Origin: Granulicella aggregans | Lineage (GTDB): Bacteria; Acidobacteriota; Terriglobia; Terriglobales; Acidobacteriaceae | Direction of reading: 5' to 3' | NCBI RefSeq assembly: GCF_014203275.1 | Contig: NZ_JACHIP010000002.1 | Coordinates: forward strand, 1,147,772 to 1,211,771 | Length of the DNA stretch: 64,000 bases | Notes under the pieces: model-generated | Databases searched by the model: none | Told to the model about the DNA's origin: nothing | The model's input: only the letters and a program-made list of their open reading frames with translations | Made by a program: the position numbers and the translations under genes | Shown here: positions 9,376 to 16,705 of the stretch, piece after piece | Layout: each line of letters opens with the position of its first letter | How positions within the stretch are numbered: the stretch's first letter is position 1

Positions 9376-10419
9376 TTACGGCTGCCCGTAATATCCCCAC
9401 CGCGTCCGCGCCACTACCCCCGGCTTCGCCACCTTCACCTCCAGCCGGTGATACTCATCCATCCCCTCCGCAGCCTTCGGATCGAACGAGATCTCATAGA
9501 AGCTCTTCGTATCGTCGACGGCCTTCTCGATCAACCCCGCGATGTCCCCACTAGCCCCCAGCACCAACCCTCCGCTCTGCGTCGCCAGAACCTGCAACGC
9601 TAGCTCTCCCGGAGTAGCCTGGCTCGGCTTCGTCGCCGGCTTCAAATACTGCTGATACGACTGCGACTGAAACACGCTTTCCGAGCTCCCCAGCGGATCG
9701 ATGTGATACAGCGTCACTCGCGCCTGCCGCAGCATCTCCGACACCGACGCAATCTGGTGATAAAGCTCCTGCTGCTGCTTGTCGCTCAGGTACATCGCCG
9801 GCCCCGAGAACACCGGCCATCCCGGCGACACCCACAACAGCAGCTTCCGCCCCGGCCTCTGCCGCATCTGCGCCACCACCCCGCTCAGCGCCCGCAGCGA
9901 CAACTCCACCCGCTCCTCACCCCCATGAAACCCCGGAGTCAAATGGTTCGCACGCACCGACGGCAGATACCTGTCCAGCGCCTCCTTCAATCCCTTTCCA
10001 TCCGTCGATGGAGCGGGCTGTATGTGAATACCCTTCTCCGTCAGCACCCCTATCGTCGTCGGGTACGCCATCTTCCCATCCCGCGACAGCAGAAACTTAT
10101 CCAGCTCCGGCCGCTCTCTCGACATCGTGATCTCCTGCGAGTTCATCACGTCGATCAACAGCACCACTTCCGTCGGAGCGACGCTGCCATCAATCTCGGT
10201 AAACGTCGAAATCGTTTGCGGAGCCTTGTTGTTGAAGAGAGAAAAGTCCTGCTGCTGCAGCCCGGTCACTGGCCCGCCATGCGCCGAGGTGACTTCAACA
10301 TTGAGATACATTCGGGCCGGAGGCGTCGGTGCCGGCGCTATGCCAGCCTGCCCGAATCCAGTCGCCACCCCTGCAAGAAGAACCGATCCCACCAACACCC
10401 GCGCCACAAACCCAGACAT
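9376..10419 (-). CDS. Secreted VWFA-related acidobacterial protein (TIGR03436 type), copy 1
   Basis: 347 residues with an N-terminal signal peptide (cleavage likely after FGQA) and a VWFA-like fold typical of acidobacteria. Features are a beta-strand segment ending in GLQQQDFSLFNNK, the VVLLIDVMNS strand where a MIDAS would start (DxxNS, degenerate), and PGRKLLLWVSPGWP. Function is unknown; the family is predicted to act in the periplasm or at the surface. It is clearly paralogous along its whole length to the gene at 15200-16264. The pair brackets the cysDNH-tauE genes. GGGAGAG lies just before the ATG. Confidence 0.85.
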   Translation of the reverse strand: MSGFVARVLVGSVLLAGVATGFGQAGIAPAPTPPARMYLNVEVTSAHGGPVTGLQQQDFSLFNNKAPQTISTFTEIDGSVAPTEVVLLIDVMNSQEITMSRERPELDKFLLSRDGKMAYPTTIGVLTEKGIHIQPAPSTDGKGLKEALDRYLPSVRANHLTPGFHGGEERVELSLRALSGVVAQMRQRPGRKLLLWVSPGWPVFSGPAMYLSDKQQQELYHQIASVSEMLRQARVTLYHIDPLGSSESVFQSQSYQQYLKPATKPSQATPGELALQVLATQSGGLVLGASGDIAGLIEKAVDDTKSFYEISFDPKAAEGMDEYHRLEVKVAKPGVVARTRWGYYGQP

Positions 10420-10491
10420 GATCTCTCCCAGTTCTCTGCAATGTTATTGAGAATGGTTTCGATCATATCGAACTTCTATCAGCCACCGAAC

Positions 10492-10538
10492 GGGTGCCCC
10501 ATCCATGGCTCGCACTTGGCCATGGGTGGGTCCGCCAA
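10492..10538. repeat. GGGTGCCCC repeat, CCATGG-stem type
   Basis: Canonical copy between tauE and the VWFA gene, ending in TGGGTCCGCCA. It could stabilise or end the upstream transcript, but no T-tract follows. Confidence 0.85.
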
Positions 10539-10576
10539 GGAACCCATAGGCCAACCCACCGGTAACGAAAAATAAA

Positions 10577-11329
10577 CTACTTCACAGCCGCCTGCCAGCA
10601 GAACTGAAACCCAATCACCATCAGCCAAAGCGAAAGCGCAAACCGCAGCTTCCGATTAGGAATCTTCGGTGCAGCTCCGCTTCCCACGATCCCACCCACG
10701 ACCCCACCAATCGCCATCTTCAGCAGCAGCGCCCCCGCATAGTGCCCGCCAAACAAATGCACTCCCGTACCCACCAACGCAATGGCCAACCCAAACGCAA
10801 GGTCCGTTCCCACCACCTGCGCCGCAGTGAGCGATGTAAGGCTAAGCAGCGCCACCGTCCCCAGCGCCCCAGCGCCCGAAGACGAGAACCCGACCTCAGC
10901 ACCAATCGGGAACATGATCGCCGCGATGCTCTTACCCTTCGTCTCCATCGGTCGAGCGATCGCCGCCGGCTTGAAGTGCCGGAACAGATGCCATCCCGAG
11001 GTGAACATGATGATCAACCCCAGCGCGAAGTACAGCGCCGCCTTCGGCCCATGCTGTGCGACATGCTTAAAGAACACCGACCCCAGCACCACTCCCGGCA
11101 ACCCACCCAGCAGCATCACTCCCAGCACCCGGTAGTTCACCTGCCTCCGAGCCACCTGTACCGGCACCACAATCAGCTTCACAATCGCCGAGTAAGCCAG
11201 CGCCGTGCTCACTGCAACTTCCACCGGCACATGCAGAAACAGGATCAGCATCGGAGCGGTAATCACACCCGCGCCCACCCCGCTCAAAGCAATTACCACC
11301 GCAATTCCAAACCCGATCAGGTAATCCAT
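10577..11329 (-). CDS. TauE/SafE-family sulfite exporter-like permease
   Basis: 250-residue membrane protein of the TauE/SafE (DUF81) family with about eight hydrophobic segments in two halves. It has the opening GxGVGAGVITAPMLIL and the second-half repeat VGFSSSGAGALGTVALL. Members move sulfite, sulfonates or sulfate. Position directly after cysH on the same strand suggests sulfate uptake or sulfite balance in assimilation; direction cannot be told from sequence. The Shine-Dalgarno is weak. A repeat separates it from cysH, so co-transcription is likely but unproven. Confidence 0.85.
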   Translation of the reverse strand: MDYLIGFGIAVVIALSGVGAGVITAPMLILFLHVPVEVAVSTALAYSAIVKLIVVPVQVARRQVNYRVLGVMLLGGLPGVVLGSVFFKHVAQHGPKAALYFALGLIIMFTSGWHLFRHFKPAAIARPMETKGKSIAAIMFPIGAEVGFSSSGAGALGTVALLSLTSLTAAQVVGTDLAFGLAIALVGTGVHLFGGHYAGALLLKMAIGGVVGGIVGSGAAPKIPNRKLRFALSLWLMVIGFQFCWQAAVK

Positions 11330-11366
11330 TACGCCACTCTTTCAGTTACAAATAACTTTCAACTTT

Positions 11367-11404
11367 GGGTGCCCCATCCATCGCAGTCTCATCGCGATGG
11401 ATGG
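11367..11404. repeat. GGGTGCCCC repeat, CATCGC-stem type
   Basis: Variant with CCATCGC/GCGATGG arms in place of the CCATGGC pair but the same GGGTGCCCCAT head and ATGGG tail. It lies between cysH and tauE. Confidence 0.8.
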
Positions 11405-11416
11405 GAACGTAAACCC

Positions 11417-12130
11417 TCACCCCGCCTGAATGTGTATCCCGCACTCCTGCTTCTGTCCGCCCCATCTCCCCGACCGCGGATCGTTCGGGTCCGTCGGCAG
11501 GCTCGTACAAGGCTCACACCCAATGCTCGAGTACCCCTTGTCATAAAGCTTCAGCAGCGGAATCTCATGCACCCGCGCATACTGCCAAACATCTTTAGCC
11601 GTCCACTCCGTCAGCGGGCTGATCTTGCGAATCGTCTTCCCTGAAGGAAGTCCAAAGTCCTCAACCTCCTTCAGCGCCGCGCGGCTCTTGGCCTGCTCCC
11701 GCCGAAGCCCGGTAAACCAAAGCCCATATCCTTCAAGCGCCGAAAACAACGGCTTCACCTTACGCATGCCGCAGCACCTGCTAGGCTCCGTCTGATTCAG
11801 AATCCCGAACTGCGACTCCTGCTCCGCCACCGTCAACTCCGGCAGCAGATTGATGAGATTCATTCCCCACTCCGCCGCCATCCGGTCGCGATACTCGTAC
11901 ACCTCCGCGAAGTGATACCCGGTATCCAGAAACACCACCGGCACATCCGGCAGCAATCGCCGCACCATGTGCAGCACGATCATGTCTTCTGCCTGAAAGC
12001 TGTTGGTCACGCAGGCATCCTGCGGCAGGTTCGCCAGCTCTTCATGCACCAGCCGCTCCGCGTTGAAGATTTTCTCTTCCGTACTCACAACCGTCGGCGT
12101 CACCGCCAGCTCTTCCACCACTTCACTCAT
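11417..12130 (-). CDS. cysH: Adenylylsulfate reductase, [4Fe-4S] assimilatory type
   Basis: 237-residue thioredoxin-dependent reductase making sulfite. The paired Cys CC (119-120) and the distal CxxC (C205, C208) are the [4Fe-4S] ligands found in APS-using enzymes and absent from E. coli-type PAPS reductases. The catalytic Cys is C230 in the C-terminal ECGIH. This predicts direct APS reduction and fits the lack of an APS kinase domain or gene nearby. GAGGAAG precedes the ATG. It follows cysN by 139 bases, with one repeat in between. Confidence 0.93.
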   Translation of the reverse strand: MSEVVEELAVTPTVVSTEEKIFNAERLVHEELANLPQDACVTNSFQAEDMIVLHMVRRLLPDVPVVFLDTGYHFAEVYEYRDRMAAEWGMNLINLLPELTVAEQESQFGILNQTEPSRCCGMRKVKPLFSALEGYGLWFTGLRREQAKSRAALKEVEDFGLPSGKTIRKISPLTEWTAKDVWQYARVHEIPLLKLYDKGYSSIGCEPCTSLPTDPNDPRSGRWGGQKQECGIHIQAG

Positions 12131-12221
12131 CTCGCTACTTCCTCTTGAACCTTGTCATCCTTCGCGAAGTGAGGGCCCCGATACCGCTGAGCCGCAAGCT
12201 CCGCCTCACTGCCACCATCCT

Positions 12222-12260
12222 GGGTGCCCCACCCATGACTCGCCTTCGGTCATGAGTGGG
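12222..12260. repeat. GGGTGCCCC repeat, CCATGA-stem type
   Basis: Copy between cysN and cysH with CCCATGACTCG/CGGTCATGAG arms, a diverged version of the CCATGG type in which both arms changed together so the palindrome is kept. Confidence 0.75.
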
Positions 12261-12269
12261 AGACCACCG

Positions 12270-13973
12270 CTAACTCCGCAACCGCTCCAGCAACGCCTCT
12301 TCCGTCAACTCCATCGCATCGATCGCATGTTCTTCCTCCACCACCGCCAACCCTTCAATCAGCACCACAACCCCAGCAGCCAACAAAGCCTGCAACACCC
12401 GAGGAGTCTTCACCTTCGTCCGTACCACCGGCACATCATCCCCAAGCAGCGCGAGTTCCACAGCATCCGCACGCTCTTCCGGAACAAACACCAGCGCCGG
12501 CTTATGCTTCGTCTTCCATGCCTCGCCCGAGATCCCGCGCCGGATCATCCCCGCCGCCACCGTAGCGTTCGTAGCCGGGTCGATCAGGATAAAGTTTCCC
12601 GTAGCCCGGTTCTCCGCATACGCATCGAAGAACAGCGGCCGCACCACATGCACTTCAACCGCACCCACATCGTTCATGCCCAGCGAGGGAACCGCCTCAT
12701 GCTCCAGCGTCTCGATGTTGTTCCGATACAGCACCTGTGTCACCCGCGCGCTCACCGTCTGCGGTCCATGCTTCAACAGGTAAGGCTTATGCGTCTCCAG
12801 CCGAGTCCCATCGAACCACACCACCGCCGCCTCAATCGCCGTCGCATGATGCGGCTGCCCCTCAGGCGCAACGATCACATCGCCACGGCTGATATCACGC
12901 TCGTCTTCCAGCGTTAGTGCGATGGACATGGGCGCCCGCGCCTCATCTAGATCGCCATCGAACGTAGTGATCGAAGCCACCCGGCTGCGCAGCCCCGAAG
13001 GCAGCGCCACAATCTCATCGCCCTTACGAATTACGCCCGCCGCGATCTGCCCCGCAAACCCGCGATAGTTCTGGTCCGGCCGAATCACCCGCTGCACCGG
13101 CAGCCGAAACGCGACGGTTGAATCTGTAACTCCAACCGGCACATTCTCCAGATGCTCCAGCAGAGTAGGCCCGTCGTACCAGGGCATATTCACGCTGCGG
13201 TCAACAACGTTATCGCCCTCAAGCGCACTCACCGGAATCACCGTCAACTCGCCACCGAAGCCGGGTGCCCCATCCATGGCAAGCACTTGGCCATGGGTGG
13301 GTCCGCCACCAACATCTCCGTTCGCCGCAGCAAACGACCGCCCCACCAACTCCCTCAGATCGCTTTCAATCCCGCGATAAACCTCCTCCGAATACCCCAC
13401 GAGGTCCATCTTGTTCACCGCCGCCACAATATGCCGAATCCCCAGCAGTGACGAGATAAACGCGTGCCGCTTCGACTGCGTAAGAATCCCCTTCCGCGCA
13501 TCGATCAGAATGATCGCAAGGTCCGCCGTCGAAGCTCCCGTGGCCATGTTTCGCGTGTACTGCTCATGCCCCGGCGTGTCCGCGATGATGAACTTCCGTC
13601 GCTGCGTCGAGAAGTACCGATACGCCACATCGATCGTGATCCCCTGCTCCCGCTCCGCCCGCAACCCATCCGTCAGCAGCGCAAAATCGATGCCGCTATT
13701 CGTCGATCCAGTGCTCGAAGTCGCGACCCCGGTCACTGCACGGACCTGGTCCTCATACACATTCCGCGAGTCATACAGCAGCCTTCCAATCAGCGTCGAC
13801 TTGCCATCGTCCACGCTGCCCGCCGTGCTGAAGCGCAGCAGGTCCTTCGCCTGCTCGGCATGAAGGAACTCGTCGATTGCAAATTCTGCATCCACCGCCA
13901 ACGCGTCCCCTTCGCCGTCATTCTGAGTGTTTACCGTCTCTTGTTCTTCGTCGTTGATCTCAAGAATCGCCAT
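12270..13973 (-). CDS. cysN: Sulfate adenylyltransferase subunit 1 (GTPase) with an in-frame repeat insertion
   Basis: 567-residue CysN, the GTPase that drives ATP sulfurylase. G motifs: GSVDDGKST (52-60), DTPGHE (132-137), NKMD (187-190), SALEGD (249-254), followed by EF-Tu-like beta-barrels. Two oddities. Residues 222-238 (GGGPTHGQVLAMDGAPG) are encoded by a copy of the genomic GGGTGCCCC repeat, lying in the loop between NKMD and SAL. The C-terminus has about 80 extra residues after the barrels, from near residue 487, with no P-loop, so this is not the APS kinase of CysNC fusions. The start overlaps the cysD stop as TAATG, so the two are translationally coupled. Confidence 0.93.
   Translation of the reverse strand: MAILEINDEEQETVNTQNDGEGDALAVDAEFAIDEFLHAEQAKDLLRFSTAGSVDDGKSTLIGRLLYDSRNVYEDQVRAVTGVATSSTGSTNSGIDFALLTDGLRAEREQGITIDVAYRYFSTQRRKFIIADTPGHEQYTRNMATGASTADLAIILIDARKGILTQSKRHAFISSLLGIRHIVAAVNKMDLVGYSEEVYRGIESDLRELVGRSFAAANGDVGGGPTHGQVLAMDGAPGFGGELTVIPVSALEGDNVVDRSVNMPWYDGPTLLEHLENVPVGVTDSTVAFRLPVQRVIRPDQNYRGFAGQIAAGVIRKGDEIVALPSGLRSRVASITTFDGDLDEARAPMSIALTLEDERDISRGDVIVAPEGQPHHATAIEAAVVWFDGTRLETHKPYLLKHGPQTVSARVTQVLYRNNIETLEHEAVPSLGMNDVGAVEVHVVRPLFFDAYAENRATGNFILIDPATNATVAAGMIRRGISGEAWKTKHKPALVFVPEERADAVELALLGDDVPVVRTKVKTPRVLQALLAAGVVVLIEGLAVVEEEHAIDAMELTEEALLERLRS
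13263..13310 (-). repeat. GGGTGCCCC repeat inserted in frame within cysN
   Basis: 48-base copy (16 codons) with full head, CCATGGC/GCCATGG arms and the GTCCGCCACC tail. It keeps the cysN frame open and adds residues in a surface loop of the GTPase domain. It is the only copy in the window that lies inside a gene. Confidence 0.9.
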
Positions 13974-14956
13974 TAGAAATACCCTTCCCGCTTCTTGATC
14001 TCCATCGACCCATCCGTATCGTGATCGATCACCCGGTTCGCCCGCTCCGAGCTACGAAACCCCACCAGCTCCGCAATGATCTTCGGAATCGTATCCGCAT
14101 CCGACCGTATCGCTCCCGTGCAGGGCGAGCATCCCAGCGACCGCAACCTTGACCGCACCCACTGCTCCTCACCCGGCAAGCTCTTTACGAACGACTGCTC
14201 CACCGGAATCAGCGAATCCCCACGCACGATCATCCGGCGCTCCTTCGCGAAGTAAAGCGGCACAATCGGTATGTTCTCCGTGTAGATGTAGTGCCACACA
14301 TCCAGCTCCGTCCAGTTCGAAAGCGGAAACACCCGTATGCTCTCGCCCGGCGAGATCCGCGCGTTATACAGATTCCAAACCTCGGGCCGCTGATTCTTCG
14401 GGTCCCACTGCCCCGCCTTGTCGCGGAACGAAAAGATCCGCTCCTTCGCCCGCGACTTCTCCTCATCCCTACGAGCTCCGCCAAACGCCGCATCGTACCC
14501 ATGCGCCCTTAGCCCATCCAGCAGCGCCGTCGTCTTCAGCAGCCCGCAGCACCGCTGCGTCCCCAAAGCCACCGGGTTTGCCCCATCCAGCAGCGCCTGT
14601 TCGTTCCGCCACACCTTCAGGTCCAGCCCGAGCTCCCGCGTCAGGTTGTCGCGAAACTCGATCATCTCGTGAAACTTGTACCCCGTATCGACATGCAGCA
14701 GAGGGAAGGGAATTGGCCCCGGATAGAACGCCTTCTGCGCCAGCCGCAGCATCACAGAAGAGTCCTTGCCGATCGAGTACAGCATCACCGGCTTCTGAAA
14801 CTCCGCCGCCACCTCGCGAAAGATCTGAATACTCTCCGCCTCGAGCAACTGCAGATGACTCAACCGAGCAGACGTTGCTGAAGAAGTGTTCTGTTGACCG
14901 AGCGACGCATCTACCGTGTTCACTGCCGCCTGGTCTTCAACCGTTGAAACCGACAT
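13973..14956 (-). CDS. cysD: Sulfate adenylyltransferase subunit 2
   Basis: 327-residue catalytic subunit of ATP sulfurylase forming APS from ATP and sulfate with CysN. It has the PP-loop motif in modified form, [11 protein letters not shown] (60-70), then the family sequence RCCGLLKT and the tail KKREGYF. The N-terminal 30 residues are a variable extension. ATG 14956 is chosen because the longer frame to 15031 runs through the upstream terminator hairpin. Its own Shine-Dalgarno is weak. Expression is probably controlled by the Cys-codon attenuator just upstream. Confidence 0.93.
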   Translation of the reverse strand: MSVSTVEDQAAVNTVDASLGQQNTSSATSARLSHLQLLEAESIQIFREVAAEFQKPVMLYSIGKDSSVMLRLAQKAFYPGPIPFPLLHVDTGYKFHEMIEFRDNLTRELGLDLKVWRNEQALLDGANPVALGTQRCCGLLKTTALLDGLRAHGYDAAFGGARRDEEKSRAKERIFSFRDKAGQWDPKNQRPEVWNLYNARISPGESIRVFPLSNWTELDVWHYIYTENIPIVPLYFAKERRMIVRGDSLIPVEQSFVKSLPGEEQWVRSRLRSLGCSPCTGAIRSDADTIPKIIAELVGFRSSERANRVIDHDTDGSMEIKKREGYF

Positions 14957-14994
14957 ACTCACACCCGATCCAGATTTTTTAGAGGGACAAAACG

Positions 14995-15021
14995 AAAAAA
15001 CCCACGCTGTCTGTGCGTGGG
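14995..15021 (-). terminator. Intrinsic terminator of the cysD leader
   Basis: On the minus strand a perfect 7-bp stem CCCACGC/GCGTGGG (15021-15015 with 15007-15001) with loop ACAGACA is followed at once by TTTTTT (15000-14995). It lies between the Cys-rich leader ORF and cysD, where it can only serve premature termination of the operon transcript. Confidence 0.88.
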
Positions 15022-15082
15022 TGCGGTACATCGAGGTTGTTCAGATAAGGAGAAAGATTATCGACAACACTCACACCCACGC
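15015..15082 (-). promoter_or_regulatory. Predicted antiterminator pairing, cysD leader
   Basis: RNA segment GCGTGGGTG (15082-15074), within leader codons 22-25, is perfectly complementary over 9 bases to CACCCACGC (15023-15015), the 5' arm of the terminator. The two pairings exclude each other. A ribosome stalled at the Cys codons upstream (residues 9-18) leaves the segment free and the antiterminator forms. A ribosome reaching the stop codon at 15060-15058 covers it and lets the terminator fold. Confidence 0.75.
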
Positions 15083-15147
15083 GCGCACGCCATACAGCAA
15101 CAGAAGCTGCAGCACATGCGACAAGCGGTGGTGGAGTACGAAGTCAT
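15058..15147 (-). CDS. Cys-rich leader peptide of the cysDN(H) attenuator
   Basis: 29-residue ORF, too short for ordinary gene calling. Ten of 29 residues are Cys (positions 9, 12, 13, 16, 17, 18, 21, 25, 27, 28), including a run CCSFCCC at 12-18. An in-frame TAG lies nine bases before the ATG, fixing the ATG as start, and no Shine-Dalgarno precedes it. The peptide probably has no job beyond being translated: it measures charged Cys-tRNA, with the downstream hairpins converting ribosome position into termination or readthrough. The same logic is known for amino-acid operon leaders and for Cys leaders in actinobacteria; its use here is inferred. Confidence 0.8.
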   Translation of the reverse strand: MTSYSTTACRMCCSFCCCMACARGCECCR

Positions 15148-15153
15148 CTCTAT

Positions 15154-15184
15154 CTAGCCTGTGGGAATCCAGCCCATTTGTCAA
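15154..15184 (-). promoter_or_regulatory. Candidate promoter of the cysD leader
   Basis: A perfect -35 hexamer TTGACA (15184-15179) begins 37 bases before the leader ATG. The -10 region (around GGCTAG, 15159-15154) is weak. The geometry would place transcription start at or within a base or two of the ATG, giving a leaderless mRNA, in agreement with the missing Shine-Dalgarno. Confidence 0.5.
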
Positions 15185-15199
15185 TTCCTGCCTACCGCC

Positions 15200-16264
15200 T
15201 CACGGCTCACTGTGTACCGGCTGCGCATAGTAGCCAGTCCGCGTCCGCGCAACCATCCCTGGCTTGTCCACCTGGACCTCGACCTTGTGGTACTCGTCAG
15301 GATGCTCTCCCACAGCCGCCTCGAACGAGATCTCGTAGTACGCCTTCGAGTCGTTCATGGCACTCTGCAGCATCGCGACAATGTCGTTATTCGTAGTCAT
15401 CACGAACCCACCCGTCTGCACCGCGAGCACCTGCAACCCCAGATCTCCCGGCTCGACCTGGCTTGGCTTGGTGATGCCATTCACAAAATTCTTGTAGAAA
15501 TCGCTGCGAATCAGCCCTTCGTTCGTTCCGATCGGGTCGATGCTGTAGATCGTGATCCCCGATCGGCGCAGGGCGGTCGAAAGCATCGCAATCTGTCCGA
15601 AGAGCCGCCCTTGCTGCTTCCCGTCAAGCAGCATATTCTCTCGAGACAACAGCGGCCAGCCTGGCGAGACCCACAGAATCATCTTCCGCCCCGGCTTCTT
15701 CCCTTCGAGAGAGATCAGGCCGCCCATCGCCTTCAACGAGATCTCCATCCTCTCTTCGGCTCCATAGAATCCCGCGCTCCGGCGTATCGTCCGCAGCCCC
15801 ATCTCGTACTGATCGAGCTGTGCCTTCAAAGCCTTTCCATCCCGCGAACTGCTCGGCTGCAACTGCAGTCCCTTATCCGTCAGCACTCCCAGCGTCACCG
15901 GATGAACCAGGTCTCCGCCATCGGCCGCCAGAAACCGCTCGATCTTGTCTCGCTCGTAAGCGACCGTCTCATAACCGACGTTGACCGCATCCACGATCAG
16001 GACCACTTCCACCGGCGCTTCACTTCCCCCCATCGGCGCAAACGACAGGATCGGCTTCGCGACCTTGTTGTCGAGCACTGTAAACTCCTGCTGCTGAAGA
16101 CCCGCTACTGGCCCTCCGGTCTGCGGCGTCACCACCACGTCAAGATAGATCCTGTTGCCCGGAGTTACCGAGGCTGTAGGAGTCTGCTGGCCAAAGCCGG
16201 TTGCCGCAAGCGAAAGAAGAACCAGCGACGGAAGGAAGAGAGTGACACGCGAGCCGAACAACAT
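15200..16264 (-). CDS. Secreted VWFA-related acidobacterial protein (TIGR03436 type), copy 2
   Basis: 354 residues with a signal peptide ending near ATGFGQ. It aligns throughout with the copy at 9376-10419: GGPVAGLQQQEFTVLDNK, VVLIVDAVNVG, PGRKMILWVSPGWP and the C-terminal ARTRTGYYAQP. The first Asp of the VWFA metal site is present in LIVDAVN but the DxSxS motif is degenerate, as in many family members. ATG 16264 has GAGGGAATT before it; the frame to 16291 is a less likely longer form. It lies between the two Cys attenuators and may feed transcripts into the cysD leader, which begins 50 bases after its stop. Confidence 0.85.
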   Translation of the reverse strand: MLFGSRVTLFLPSLVLLSLAATGFGQQTPTASVTPGNRIYLDVVVTPQTGGPVAGLQQQEFTVLDNKVAKPILSFAPMGGSEAPVEVVLIVDAVNVGYETVAYERDKIERFLAADGGDLVHPVTLGVLTDKGLQLQPSSSRDGKALKAQLDQYEMGLRTIRRSAGFYGAEERMEISLKAMGGLISLEGKKPGRKMILWVSPGWPLLSRENMLLDGKQQGRLFGQIAMLSTALRRSGITIYSIDPIGTNEGLIRSDFYKNFVNGITKPSQVEPGDLGLQVLAVQTGGFVMTTNNDIVAMLQSAMNDSKAYYEISFEAAVGEHPDEYHKVEVQVDKPGMVARTRTGYYAQPVHSEP

Positions 16265-16426
16265 AATTCCCTCGATGGAGAACCAACTCACTGGCTCCCA
16301 GCCGCGAAAAATCGGATCTCTCGCAGTCTTTCTTTGTACTTTCTATTGAACGACACTTACGTCGATCACCCTCCAAATTATTTGGTCGGCCAGCCTCTGC
16401 GTCCCGGACAACTCATTAGGAACCGG

Positions 16427-16455
16427 TTGACCCCACCTCAAATCCCCGTTACTCT
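16427..16455 (+). promoter_or_regulatory. Candidate promoter of the TonB-receptor leader
   Basis: TTGACC (16427-16432), 17-base spacer, TACTCT (16450-16455). The predicted start is near 16462, only about three bases before the leader ATG at 16465. The -35 lies 38 bases before the ATG, matching the cysD leader (37). The rest of 16265-16464 holds no gene. Confidence 0.5.
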
Positions 16456-16464
16456 CACAAAAGT

Positions 16465-16545
16465 ATGCAGATTCGCCCCACCGCCGCCCGCTGTTGCCAC
16501 TCCTGTCGCTTCTGTTGCGACATGACTGTGGCCGCGTCGGTCTGA
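16465..16545 (+). CDS. Cys-rich leader peptide of the TonB-receptor attenuator
   Basis: 26-residue ORF with five Cys clustered in CCHSCRFCC (residues 10-18). No Shine-Dalgarno is seen before the ATG. The Cys cluster sits mid-peptide, as in the cysD leader, and is followed by a short Cys-free tail that contains the antiterminator strand. The ORF ends 56 bases before a strong terminator that precedes the receptor gene. The resemblance of CCHSCRFCC to the CCSFCCC block of the cysD leader, plus the shared terminator stem, suggests common origin. Interpreted as a second cysteine sensor. Confidence 0.78.
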   Translation: MQIRPTAARCCHSCRFCCDMTVAASV

Positions 16546-16612
16546 ATCCTGCTCTCCCGCTCCGCAAAATAGCGAAGCCATAAGCTTAGGAAACATCCAA
16601 ACCCACGCAGCC
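16530..16612 (+). promoter_or_regulatory. Predicted antiterminator pairing, TonB-receptor leader
   Basis: Leader segment GGCCGCGTCGGT (16530-16541), just before the leader stop, can pair with ACCCACGCAGCC (16601-16612), the 5' side of the terminator: 3, 4 and 3 base pairs separated by two single mismatches. Weaker than the 9-bp cysD pairing but at the equivalent position. Confidence 0.55.
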
Positions 16613-16644
16613 GCCACCTCAGGCGATGCGTGGGTTTTCTCTTT
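16601..16644 (+). terminator. Intrinsic terminator before the TonB receptor
   Basis: Hairpin with outer stem ACCCACGCA/TGCGTGGGT (16601-16609 with 16627-16635), inner stem CGCC/GGCG and loop ACCTCA, followed by TTTTCTCTTT. The outer stem uses the same CCCACGC/GCGTGGG sequence as the cysD terminator on the other strand. It lies 62 bases before the receptor start. Confidence 0.85.
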
Positions 16645-16705
16645 CCATTCCCCATCACCCGCCTGAGAGAAGCACCGGCCAGACTGCACCTCTCAGGAGA
16701 TCACC

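Noticed and set aside
12270..12512. APS kinase domain in CysN (CysNC fusion)
   Set aside because: The extension lacks a P-loop and the kinase signature, and cysH is the APS-using type.
14957..15031. Longer cysD reading frame starting at 15031
   Set aside because: It would translate through the terminator hairpin and T-tract and has no ribosome site; the Cys-rich leader ORF explains the region better.
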